Below, one piece after another: positions 25,195 through 32,458 of a DNA stretch of 44,051 bases. The notes under the pieces are model-generated. The model saw nothing but the letters and a program-made list of their open reading frames with translations. It was not told the DNA's origin and did no database searches. The stretch comes from Ectothiorhodospiraceae bacterium (GTDB lineage: Bacteria; Pseudomonadota; Gammaproteobacteria; Nitrococcales; Aquisalimonadaceae): assembly GCA_020831845.1 (NCBI GenBank), contig JAFIFV010000113.1, positions 1 to 44,051 of the forward strand, written 5' to 3'. Numbering within the stretch: the stretch's first letter is position 1; each line of letters begins with the position of its first letter. The position numbers were made by a program, and so were the translations under genes.

Positions 25195-26337
25195 ATGGAA
25201 TGGATGCCCATGCTGCACACGGACCGTTGCCTCCCTCTCGTTCTCTCCCTCTTCCTGCTGGCCGGCTGTGGCGCCGACGAGCCAGAACCCCAAGGCCCGC
25301 TCACCTGGTCGGAATGGGTGGAGCAGGAACGCCCCAAGCGCGAGGCCCACGTCGAACGATACCCTGGGAACAACGCCTATTTCCGCGAGGGCCTGCCGGA
25401 CATGTCGCTGTGGCGTCCGGAAGATTTCCTCTCTGAAGAAGAACTGAACGCCGAGTCCGTTACGTTCTGCGAGTTGCCGATTGAAGAGCGGCGGGAGTAC
25501 CTGGCCGCCCGATCTCAGACAACCCAGGAGGCACTAGATATTATCCGTGGCCACGCCGAGCGCGGCCTGGTGGATGCCCAATTCTCCCTGGGCTTCATGT
25601 GCCATGAGCCCGCCTACGAGGGGCTGACGCTGGAAGAATCCCATCGCTGGAGCCGGCGCGCGGCAGCCAGCGGAGAGGCCATCGGCATCTCCGCGCGTGC
25701 CTATTGCCTGCAAACGCAGCGATGGCTGCCGGATGCGCCCCGAGCCTATGAATTCGAGACCGACGAGATGCTGTACTGGCACTGGCGGGCAGCGCAGAAT
25801 CTGGAATCGAACGCCCTCCGGTACCTGGGCGGCCTGTATGGCTTCGCACTGCTGAGCTACTATGACCGCGAACAGGTCATCAAGCACCCGGAGCTCCTCG
25901 GCCACTACCAGGAACTGGACGAGCGCTACAAATTGAAGTGGTCGATTCTCGCTGACCTGTCCTTCGTGCTACTGCGTGGCGACCTCGATAACCAGCAGGC
26001 CGTGGGATTCCACCACCGGCAACGAGCTGGCCGCAGGGGTATGACAGCGGCCCAGCTCAAGGAAGCGCTGCGGCTTGCACGCGAGTTCCTGCTGGCCTAC
26101 CCCGAGGGCCTGGAGAACTTCGAGCGGGAGATCAATTGCGATGACGACCCGGAACGGCCCTACCGCCCCCTGCACTACAACGCGCTGAACGCGGAGCTGG
26201 CCCACCTGGGGCTTTACCTGGACCCAGCAGAGAAAGAACTGCAGGTACTCGGCCCCATTCCCATGCCATCAGACCCGAGCGACGCGCCACCTGGGCTCGT
26301 CGACGGCTTTCGGGACGCGGTGGATGATAGTGATTGA
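25195..26337 (+). CDS. Lipoprotein with Sel1-like repeats
   Basis: A 380-residue protein opening with a short signal and lipobox LLAGC (Cys25). ALDIIRGHAERGLVDAQFSLG and HRWSRRAAASGEAIGISARAY are Sel1/TPR-like helical repeats that usually scaffold protein contacts in the periplasm. The C-terminus is acidic. The ATG at 25195 is preceded by GAGGAAA; the frame is open from 25141. It is divergent from the unknown gene at 23987-25123. A MITE lies about 95 bases after the stop. Confidence 0.75.
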   Translation: MEWMPMLHTDRCLPLVLSLFLLAGCGADEPEPQGPLTWSEWVEQERPKREAHVERYPGNNAYFREGLPDMSLWRPEDFLSEEELNAESVTFCELPIEERREYLAARSQTTQEALDIIRGHAERGLVDAQFSLGFMCHEPAYEGLTLEESHRWSRRAAASGEAIGISARAYCLQTQRWLPDAPRAYEFETDEMLYWHWRAAQNLESNALRYLGGLYGFALLSYYDREQVIKHPELLGHYQELDERYKLKWSILADLSFVLLRGDLDNQQAVGFHHRQRAGRRGMTAAQLKEALRLAREFLLAYPEGLENFEREINCDDDPERPYRPLHYNALNAELAHLGLYLDPAEKELQVLGPIPMPSDPSDAPPGLVDGFRDAVDDSD

Positions 26338-26431
26338 AGGACCCGCACACTCCATAACCGCCGGAGCTCCGACCCTTCACTCCCATGAGTCTCGATTGAT
26401 TCCTGGGCCTACCGGCGCTCGGTTCGCCTAG

Positions 26432-26657
26432 GGAAGCGCTGATTAATTCCCGCGCTCGCGTTACAGCCGGATCGTTCGCGATGCTAGGCGCGGTGCGCAG
26501 CGCCGTGGTCATTCCACGGTCAAGCGCCGCAACAACGCAGCGCGAAAAATCTGACCGTAACCCTTCGGGGCTCGGCCGGTTTTCGCCCGTGGCGGTGTCG
26601 CAAGCCACGAACGAAAACCGGACTCGAGCGCGAACGTGGGAATTATTCAGCGCTTCC
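26432..26657. mobile_element. 226-bp MITE with IS5-type (YTAR) ends
   Basis: The left end GGAAGCGCTGATTAATTCCC and the inverted right end GGAAGCGCTGAATAATTCCC match with one change in 20, and the likeness continues for about 10 more bases. The element is flanked by CTAG (26428-26431) and TTAG (26658-26661), both YTAR, the target pattern of IS5-group elements. It has no open reading frame. Inside, CCGGTTTTCG (26576-26585) pairs with CGAAAACCGG (26612-26621) with an inner CGTGGC/GCCACG stem, so it can form a strong hairpin. The rest of 26338-26818 has no gene. Confidence 0.8.
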
Positions 26658-26818
26658 TTAGTGCCCTCGAAGGGTAACCTTCTCCGCTGAAATTGGAAAT
26701 CTTATCAATACAATGGACTTCCCCCGGTGCAGCAGACACCCTGGGCCTTAGCGGGGACCCCAGGGAGGCGTCCATATATGTCCTTTAGCCACGTGCTTCG
26801 ACCCTGCACTCGGGCGAA

Positions 26819-27196
26819 TCAGCAACGCCCGGTCTCCCGCTGCCTGGCTGCACTGGTTTCCAGACGCCTTTGCTCCGTGGCCAGCAGCTCATCGAGCTGC
26901 TGCAGGTTGGCGATCTGGTCGGCAACCTTGGCACGCTGCTCCGCCATCAGGGCGGCCCCTTGGGTGCAATCCATAGTGCCGTCGCGCATTGCGTCGAGGA
27001 TCGCCCGGATCTCCGCGAGGGAGAAACCGAACTGCTGGAGTTGGCGCAGCAACTGGACCCGCCGCACCGCAGCTTCTGAATAGGAGCGATAATTGTTCGC
27101 CTCCCTTTGAACCTCCCGCAACAGACCTTCCCGCTCGTAGTAGCGCAGCGCGTGCCGGCTGACACCGGTGCGGCTCTCCAGTTCGGCAATACGCAC
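26819..27196 (-). CDS. MerR family transcriptional regulator
   Basis: A 125-residue regulator. VRIAELESRTGVSRHALRYYEREGLL is the MerR helix-turn-helix, followed by a NYRSYSE wing and a dimerising coiled coil. One Cys in DCTQGAAL is the only candidate sensor residue, so it does not look like a metal sensor. The GTG at 27196 has GGGAGG five bases upstream and is preferred over the ATG at 27241. A MerR-type promoter lies in the gap to the divergent epimerase gene, which is the probable target. Confidence 0.88.
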   Translation of the reverse strand: MRIAELESRTGVSRHALRYYEREGLLREVQREANNYRSYSEAAVRRVQLLRQLQQFGFSLAEIRAILDAMRDGTMDCTQGAALMAEQRAKVADQIANLQQLDELLATEQRRLETSAARQRETGRC

Positions 27197-27209
27197 AAGA
27201 ACCTCCCGC

Positions 27210-27241
27210 TTGACCTTCGAGTGAGCTCTATACCTTAGCAT
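27210..27241 (+). promoter_or_regulatory. MerR-type promoter with long spacer, driving the epimerase gene
   Basis: TTGACC (27210-27215) and TTAGCA/TAGCAT (27235-27241) are 19-20 bases apart. This long spacer is the signature of promoters that MerR activators remodel. It also resembles the CTTGACCTTCGAGT type seen before AdhR-like MerR targets. It overlaps the start region of the merR gene, so autoregulation is expected. Confidence 0.6.
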
Positions 27242-27282
27242 TCAGCTAACACTTCCGGGACAGGGCACGAGGGGAGGCTTCG

Positions 27283-28323
27283 ATGACAGTACTCGTAACA
27301 GGCGCCAGCGGTTTCGTCGGCCGCCACTTGCTGGCGGGCTACACAGGTTCCGGCCAGCGTGTGCTCGCCTTGCTGCGGCGGCCAGAGAAGCTGCCCGACC
27401 TACGTGAGCGGGTCGCGGCCCTGGGCGGGAAGGCGGATCTTGTCGAGGGCATCACCGGCGACCTGGACCTGCCGGCACTCGGCCTGGACACGACGTTGCC
27501 GCCCCTTGACGCCGTTGTGCACCTTGGCGCCGCGTTCGGCTGGGGACTGGAGCCCCAGACAGCCCGGCGCACCAACGTTTCGGGCGCCTTGAGCGTGGCG
27601 GAGCTGGCGTACCAGCACGGTACCAGGTTGGTGATGACCAGTGGCTTCATGTTGGAGAACGCCAGGCATCTCCAGTGGTTGGGAATTGTGCCGGATGCCC
27701 CGGAGCAGACTCGCTGGGATACGGTGTATGCGAAGGCCGGGGCGTATGAAGCCAGCAAACTGGAAGGTGCCTTGCGGGTGCGAGCCTTCGCACACGCGCA
27801 GCAATTGGACTATGTGGAGGTGCAACCGGCAACGGTATCCGGTCACAGCGAGTCGGGTGAACTGGACCCGGAACAGCCGTTGTTCGGGCTGATCGACAAT
27901 CTCGGCAGCGGCCGCTTGAGCCTGGTGCCGGGCGGCCCTGACTATTGGCTGCCCTTGGTCAGCGTCGACGCTCTGGCGACATTGATTCGCGCCGCCAGCC
28001 TTGCGGAGCAAGTGCCGGAACGGCTCCTGGCGCTCGATCCGGCAACGCCGAATCTCGCGGGGCTGTTGGCAGAGGTTGCTCAGGTGCTGGGGCGGCGTCC
28101 CCCGAAACGGCACATTCCCATCAAGGTGCTCGGCGCATTGCTGAAGATCCCCGGGTTGGCCGGGCTGATGAATACCGCGCCGGAATCACTGCACTTCCTT
28201 CAACCGGTGCGTTTCGATACCCAGGCCAGCGAGGCCTTCAGGCAACAGGAGGGGGTTGAGTGGCGACCGATTCGTGAAGCCATTCGGAAGACCGCAGAGT
28301 ACTGGCGGGAGAATTCGGCGTAG
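27283..28323 (+). CDS. NAD-dependent epimerase/dehydratase (extended SDR)
   Basis: A 346-residue extended SDR. TGASGFVGRHLL (6-17) is the NAD(P)-binding loop; YEASK is the Tyr-Lys pair of the active site; VVHLGAAFGWG and VEVQPATVSG fit the family. The substrate may be a sugar nucleotide, sterol or aldehyde/alcohol and cannot be fixed. It lies 86 bases from the divergent MerR gene. The ATG at 27283 follows GGGGAGG. A RAYT relic and a long hairpin follow the gene. Confidence 0.88.
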   Translation: MTVLVTGASGFVGRHLLAGYTGSGQRVLALLRRPEKLPDLRERVAALGGKADLVEGITGDLDLPALGLDTTLPPLDAVVHLGAAFGWGLEPQTARRTNVSGALSVAELAYQHGTRLVMTSGFMLENARHLQWLGIVPDAPEQTRWDTVYAKAGAYEASKLEGALRVRAFAHAQQLDYVEVQPATVSGHSESGELDPEQPLFGLIDNLGSGRLSLVPGGPDYWLPLVSVDALATLIRAASLAEQVPERLLALDPATPNLAGLLAEVAQVLGRRPPKRHIPIKVLGALLKIPGLAGLMNTAPESLHFLQPVRFDTQASEAFRQQEGVEWRPIREAIRKTAEYWRENSA

Positions 28324-28351
28324 CAATGGAAATCCTGGTTGATTTACCCTA

Positions 28352-28450
28352 CTGCCCTTCAAGGAAGCGGAGAGCTTGCAGGCGCCTGACCACCTCGCCT
28401 TCTCCTTCATCGACTACCTGCAACTGGTGGGCTGGAGCGGTCGCGCGGTT
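28352..28450 (+). pseudogene. Relic of a RAYT (REP-associated Y1) transposase, C-terminal part
   Basis: An open stretch reads LPFKEAESLQAPDHLAFSF and then IDYLQLVGWSGRAV. This matches the C-terminal LPFSxxDYLELVDWTGR pattern of REP-associated tyrosine transposases. A stop lies in frame just upstream (28340), and the catalytic part is absent. It directly adjoins the hairpin at 28445-28492. Confidence 0.55.
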
Positions 28451-28492
28451 ACGGTAGGGACGCTGGTTACCCAGCGCCCCTACCGTAACCGC
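28445..28492. repeat. 48-base REP-like hairpin
   Basis: GCGGTTACGGTAGGG (28445-28459) pairs perfectly with CCCTACCGTAACCGC (28478-28492), and inside CGCTGG pairs with CCAGCG; there is one A/C mismatch and a TTAC loop. The stem contains GTAG, the tetranucleotide common in REP elements. It also sits where a terminator for the epimerase gene would be. Confidence 0.75.
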
Positions 28493-28554
28493 CATTTAGG
28501 CTGCCCCTTGTGGTTGCGACGACGACATCTGGTTGGACAGGACCAACGCCATTA

Positions 28555-28566
28555 GTGTATATACAC
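28555..28566. promoter_or_regulatory. MarR operator candidate 1, touching the marR start codon
   Basis: GTGTATATACAC is a perfect palindrome immediately before the ATG at 28567. The same half-sites, GTGTA-N2-TACAC, recur before the downstream membrane protein gene at 29034-29049. Confidence 0.75.
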
Positions 28567-29016
28567 ATGATGGACAATAAAATCTCGAACGAAGCGCTAG
28601 ACCTGGTGGCCGGTGAGTGTATCTGCCGGCGCGCCAGGATGGTGGCCCGCACCATCACCCGCGCCTTTGACGACGCACTGCGGCCCACTGGGTTGAGAAT
28701 TACCCAGTTCACCCTGCTGGTGGCGATCGGCAAGGGGGCGCCCGACTCCGTCTCGCTACTGGCGGAGTGGTTGGCAATGGAGCGCACCACCCTGGTGCGC
28801 AACCTACAACTCCTGGAAAAGGAGGGGCTGATCGAGAGAGGCCCCGAGGGGGGACGCCGCGCCAAGGCCACCAGACTGACTCAAGCGGGTCGCCAGCGGT
28901 TGGCGACGGCCTACCCCTACTGGGAGAAGGCCCAGCAGACACTGCACCAGAAACTCGGAGATGAAGAGTGGCAGTTGACTCAGAGCACGCTAGAGAAGCT
29001 GGTGCGTAGCGGGTGA
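28567..29016 (+). CDS. MarR family transcriptional regulator
   Basis: A 149-residue winged-helix regulator. Helices and wing are visible as LRITQFTLLVAIGKG, SVSLLAEWLAMERTTLVRNL and GLIERGPEGGRRAKATRLTQAGR. It starts at 28567 or 28570; the operator palindrome abuts the start, so bound protein should block its own translation start region and promoter. The second operator lies 49 bases before the downstream membrane gene. It is the first gene of a three-gene plus-strand module. Confidence 0.9.
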   Translation: MMDNKISNEALDLVAGECICRRARMVARTITRAFDDALRPTGLRITQFTLLVAIGKGAPDSVSLLAEWLAMERTTLVRNLQLLEKEGLIERGPEGGRRAKATRLTQAGRQRLATAYPYWEKAQQTLHQKLGDEEWQLTQSTLEKLVRSG

Positions 29017-29033
29017 TATTTTTTTGCCCAAAT

Positions 29034-29049
29034 ATGTGTAGTTACACAT
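29034..29049. promoter_or_regulatory. MarR operator candidate 2, before the membrane protein gene
   Basis: ATGTGTAGTTACACAT is a 7-2-7 palindrome. Its core GTGTA-N2-TACAC is the same as operator 1. It lies between the marR stop (29016) and the start of the membrane gene (29065). Confidence 0.75.
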
Positions 29050-29064
29050 GCCGAGGAGAAACAT

Positions 29065-29754
29065 ATGAATGCACAACATCAACCCTCTCTCTCAAACAGC
29101 TTTGTGCTTGGGTGTGCCGTAGTGGTGAGTCTCTGGTTGGCCCTGATCGTTGCCCTGGGCTTCCAGGGGGCCTTCCATCGGCCGGTGGGGGAACCGCCCT
29201 GGCCCACCCTACTGGCGATGCTACTCCCGCCGCTGCTGTTCCTGCTGCTCTTGCGCAGGCGGTCGTTCGCCTTGCAAGTGCTGGCCATTGATCCGGTCTG
29301 GCTGGCCGCGGTGCATGGCCTGCGGATCCTGGGGGCGGGCTTTCTGGTGGCCTACGCCTTTGGCCATCTGCCCGGCGTCTTTGCCTTCCCGGCGGGCTGG
29401 GGCGATATCCTGGTCGCGTTACTGGCGCCCTTCGCAGCCGTCATGTTGGCACGACATCCCGATTTCCTGCGCTCCCAGTGGCTGTGGCGTTTTCACGCCC
29501 TCGGCATGCTCGATTTCGTCGGCGCCATTGGCTCAGGCCTGTTGGCAAGGCTACTGATCGGAGCCGACTATGCGTTGGTGCCCACCACAGCCCTGTCGCA
29601 GTTTCCGCTGCTGCTGATCCCCTGCTTTGCTGTCCCCCTATGGATCTGCCTGCATATCGCGGCATTCCATCAAATCGCCAACGCCCGCCGTAGTGGGCAC
29701 GTTTTGGCACGAGCCAGCGGCACCCCCAGCCGAGCCACATCCGATGCGAGGTGA
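29065..29754 (+). CDS. Integral membrane protein of unknown function in the MarR module
   Basis: A 229-residue protein with six or so hydrophobic segments (about 14-34, 44-61, 73-100, 106-130, 145-168, 178-203) and a polar C-terminus. No family motif is recognised. AGGAG precedes the ATG at 29065. It lies downstream of operator 2 and three bases before the hydrolase gene, so all are likely repressed by the MarR protein until an inducer is present. Confidence 0.75.
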   Translation: MNAQHQPSLSNSFVLGCAVVVSLWLALIVALGFQGAFHRPVGEPPWPTLLAMLLPPLLFLLLLRRRSFALQVLAIDPVWLAAVHGLRILGAGFLVAYAFGHLPGVFAFPAGWGDILVALLAPFAAVMLARHPDFLRSQWLWRFHALGMLDFVGAIGSGLLARLLIGADYALVPTTALSQFPLLLIPCFAVPLWICLHIAAFHQIANARRSGHVLARASGTPSRATSDAR

Positions 29755-29757
29755 ACC

Positions 29758-30585
29758 ATGTCCATGCAACGCCGTCTTCGCCTGCTGATCGTGCGTAGCC
29801 TCTCCTCTCTATTTCCTGGCTACTTCGGAGCGGTTGCTGCACGCACCTTCCTGCGACCCCGCCGCACGATGCGCCACCACCGCTGGGCCAGCCCCTTCGA
29901 GGGAAGCACGCTCGCCATGATCGATCTCGATGAGGTACGGGTGCCTGTATGGCGCAAGGGAAGCGGCTCGCCAGTGCTGCTCATACACGGTTGGGAGCAG
30001 GACCACGATGCGCTGGACGGCTTCGTCCAGCCGCTGCTGGATGCCAGCTACTCGGTGGTGGCCTTCGATCTCCCGGCCCACGGCGCCGCCACCGGCGAGG
30101 AGGCCCCTCTTCCGCTGATGGCACGGGCTATCACTGCAGTTGCCGAGTCGGTCGGCCCACTGCATGGCGTGGTCGCCCATTCGGTCGGAGGTGCGATGAC
30201 GGTGCTGGCCGCGCGACATTTCGGCCTGCAAACGGGCAAGGCGGTCTTGATCGGTGCGCCCAGTGGCGCCCGCGCCTATGCCCTAGCCCAGGGAAGTCGT
30301 CAGGGCTTGTCGCGGCGGGCGCTAGCCAGGATGGAAGCGAAGATCTCCGCCGCACTGGATGAACCGCTGGAGCATTATCGGGTGGACCTCAGCCTTCAGG
30401 CGCTGGACCTGGACCTACTCTTGATCCATGCCAAGAACGATTCAGTAGTGCCTTTTGCGGACGCAACAGCCAATGCCACGGCCGGCAACACAGCGTCCAT
30501 GTGGCTGGATGACGGCGGCCACAACCGCCTGCTCGGGGATGCGGCGGTGATTCGTAAAGCCGTCGCTTTTCTGGGCGGGGAGTGA
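29758..30585 (+). CDS. Alpha/beta hydrolase in the MarR module
   Basis: A 275-residue alpha/beta hydrolase. VLLIHGWEQDHDAL is the oxyanion loop; AHSVGGAMTVLAARHFG carries the nucleophile Ser (H-S-x-G-G); NDSVVP has the acid Asp; the last DGGHNRLL carries the catalytic His. The N-terminus (RRLRLLIVRSLSSLFPGYFG) is basic and amphipathic. The substrate is unknown. It is cotranscribed with the membrane gene, three bases away. Confidence 0.85.
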   Translation: MSMQRRLRLLIVRSLSSLFPGYFGAVAARTFLRPRRTMRHHRWASPFEGSTLAMIDLDEVRVPVWRKGSGSPVLLIHGWEQDHDALDGFVQPLLDASYSVVAFDLPAHGAATGEEAPLPLMARAITAVAESVGPLHGVVAHSVGGAMTVLAARHFGLQTGKAVLIGAPSGARAYALAQGSRQGLSRRALARMEAKISAALDEPLEHYRVDLSLQALDLDLLLIHAKNDSVVPFADATANATAGNTASMWLDDGGHNRLLGDAAVIRKAVAFLGGE

Positions 30586-30670
30586 CCAAGGGAGGCGGGT
30601 TCGCCATGCCTTGAGAGCCCGCGCTGCCAGCGTCTTCGGGCGTTGTACGGCAAGCGATATAAGGGGAGGG

Positions 30671-30839
30671 CTATGCCAGCTCCAGCTCATCGATCAGTGC
30701 CGCCAAGCGCTGCCGCGCCTCGCGCAGGACCCCGATGATCTGCTCTTCCGAAAATCGCTTCTTCTTCACGTCCGTCTCCTCACGGGTTATGACGGACTTT
30801 ACTAACTTTCAGCTGGCCCGGAAATCCGGGGGCACATCA
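30671..30839 (-). mobile_element. Second IS3-family terminus with a truncated OrfA
   Basis: The IS end is the same as at 1-141 and in the same orientation. OrfA starts at the GTG at 30769 with the same RBS and the same first 20 residues (KKKRFSEEQIIG, then LREA), but then runs into RQRLAALIDELELA and stops at 30671. The family sequence is lost after LREA, so the element is truncated and joined to other DNA there. Together the two termini bracket 142-30670. Confidence 0.75.
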
Positions 30840-31012
30840 ATGCCATCCTAATCGTCTGGCACCCCTAGTCCCTCGCCGCGGCCAGCAGCTGCGCACAAGA
30901 CATTGGCACCGCAAGCCCAGATGAGATAATTTAAGCCTTAGCTTACGGATCCATGCACAGCTCTCGTCAGCAATCGCGACCCCGTGGCAGGGCATTCCGC
31001 CTAGGAGAAAAC

Positions 31013-32458
31013 GTGGCCACAACTCATGAAATTAGCCGCCTCATCGTAAGAGGCCTACATGGAAGACACGATATCAACATATCCTTCCATGAGGGACTGA
31101 ACATCATCCACGGCCGCAACGGCACCGGAAAGACAACAATACTCCACATAATAGCCAATATAATTGACAGAGATTTTAGTCGATTTCTTCATATAATTTT
31201 TGGAGAGATAGAAATATCAACGCGATCCGGGAACACAATAAAAATAAAAAGAACCCCTTCCAAAGCTGATGACGAAGTATCGATAACATTAACTATAAAT
31301 AATGAGAACAGCATCCCAATAGATAAAAAATCAAAACTATCTGAACAAACAAAAGAAAAAATAAAAAGTATGCTTGGCGGGAGACCAGTATACTTGCCTG
31401 CATTCAGGGCAATACTTGAAGCCATATCCGGAGAAACGTTCCATAAATATGGATTCTCAAGTGAGCGACACGATAGAGAGATAATAGAAATAGCCCGAAG
31501 GGAAGAAGAAGAAAACAAGGAGGATCAAAAACCTCTGGGACTACCTTACCATATACAAGAATCGTCGAGAGCTACCGCATTCAAAACAGTCATGTGCAGG
31601 GACTGGTTTGGGCCTTTTTTACCCGCAGTACGATTTCCCTCACTTTGGGATGTTTCAGAGCAACTTTTCTTTGAACTCCGTGAAGCAGAAGTGAAAGTCG
31701 CCTCGACAGACCGTTCTGCATTCTCAAGTGTATTTGTCGATGTTCTTCGCGCCGTTATCCATCAAGACAAAAAGTCATCCAAAGAGGATACCGAAAACAT
31801 ACTTGAGAGGCTAAAGAAACACCTTTCTGCATTACAAGATGAGTACGCTGACGCTCCAGAGGCGTATCGTCAAATCGATAAAATGTTGAAATCGTACAAA
31901 GGAAGGCGATCAAAAGAGGAAGGGATTCCAAAAAAAATATTGGAGATCTACGACAAAGCCCTCATGGAAAGAACCCGAGAACAGGAAGCTGCCTACTCGA
32001 GAATAAGAACTTTTGAGTTATCCGTCAACAAATTCCTAGAAGAGAAAAACCTCGCCATAGAACGGCAATCCATTCGTTACTCGCGCCGCAGAGCTGTTCG
32101 CAGGATGCCAATAATAAAGCTTGACAATGGTGACAGAACCAGTCTGGCAGCCCTGTCTTCTGGTGAGCGCCATGTCTTGACGTTGCTTTTCTCGGCAACT
32201 CACATGTCTATCTCTGACGGCGCCCTTCTAATTGATGAACCGGAACTGTCATTACATGTCGGTTGGCAAAGAATCATTCTAGACGAGTTAATGCGTCAGG
32301 CTGGTGAACGCCAAGTAATCGCATGCACCCACTCCCCTGAAGTTGCAGGTCATCACCGATCCAGACTAATAGAAATAAGCCCAACTCCGACGAAGTTCAA
32401 ATTCCCTGGACAACTTTCATTAGATTGGGAAAATGGTTTAAACGATGACAACCTATAG
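31013..32458 (+). CDS. ariA: PARIS defence ATPase AriA (ABC-type AAA ATPase)
   Basis: A 481-residue SMC/ABC-type ATPase. Walker A GRNGTGKTT is at 34-42, the signature LSSGERH at 381-387, Walker B LLIDEPE with Asp408 and Glu409, and the H-loop ACTHSP with His440. A charged helical insertion fills the middle. The GTG at 31013 has AGGAG six bases upstream; the frame is open from 30953. It overlaps the next gene by 14 bases. The pair AAA ATPase plus DUF4435 is the PARIS system, in which AriA senses phage anti-restriction proteins and releases AriB. The gene is much richer in A+T than its surroundings, so it was acquired. Other OLD-like ATPases are the main alternative. Confidence 0.82.
   Translation: MATTHEISRLIVRGLHGRHDINISFHEGLNIIHGRNGTGKTTILHIIANIIDRDFSRFLHIIFGEIEISTRSGNTIKIKRTPSKADDEVSITLTINNENSIPIDKKSKLSEQTKEKIKSMLGGRPVYLPAFRAILEAISGETFHKYGFSSERHDREIIEIARREEEENKEDQKPLGLPYHIQESSRATAFKTVMCRDWFGPFLPAVRFPSLWDVSEQLFFELREAEVKVASTDRSAFSSVFVDVLRAVIHQDKKSSKEDTENILERLKKHLSALQDEYADAPEAYRQIDKMLKSYKGRRSKEEGIPKKILEIYDKALMERTREQEAAYSRIRTFELSVNKFLEEKNLAIERQSIRYSRRRAVRRMPIIKLDNGDRTSLAALSSGERHVLTLLFSATHMSISDGALLIDEPELSLHVGWQRIILDELMRQAGERQVIACTHSPEVAGHHRSRLIEISPTPTKFKFPGQLSLDWENGLNDDNL

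Noticed and set aside
26060..26085. GGAAGCGCTGCGG resembling the palindrome arm
   Set aside because: It lies inside the lipoprotein gene, encodes part of a helical repeat and lacks the second arm.
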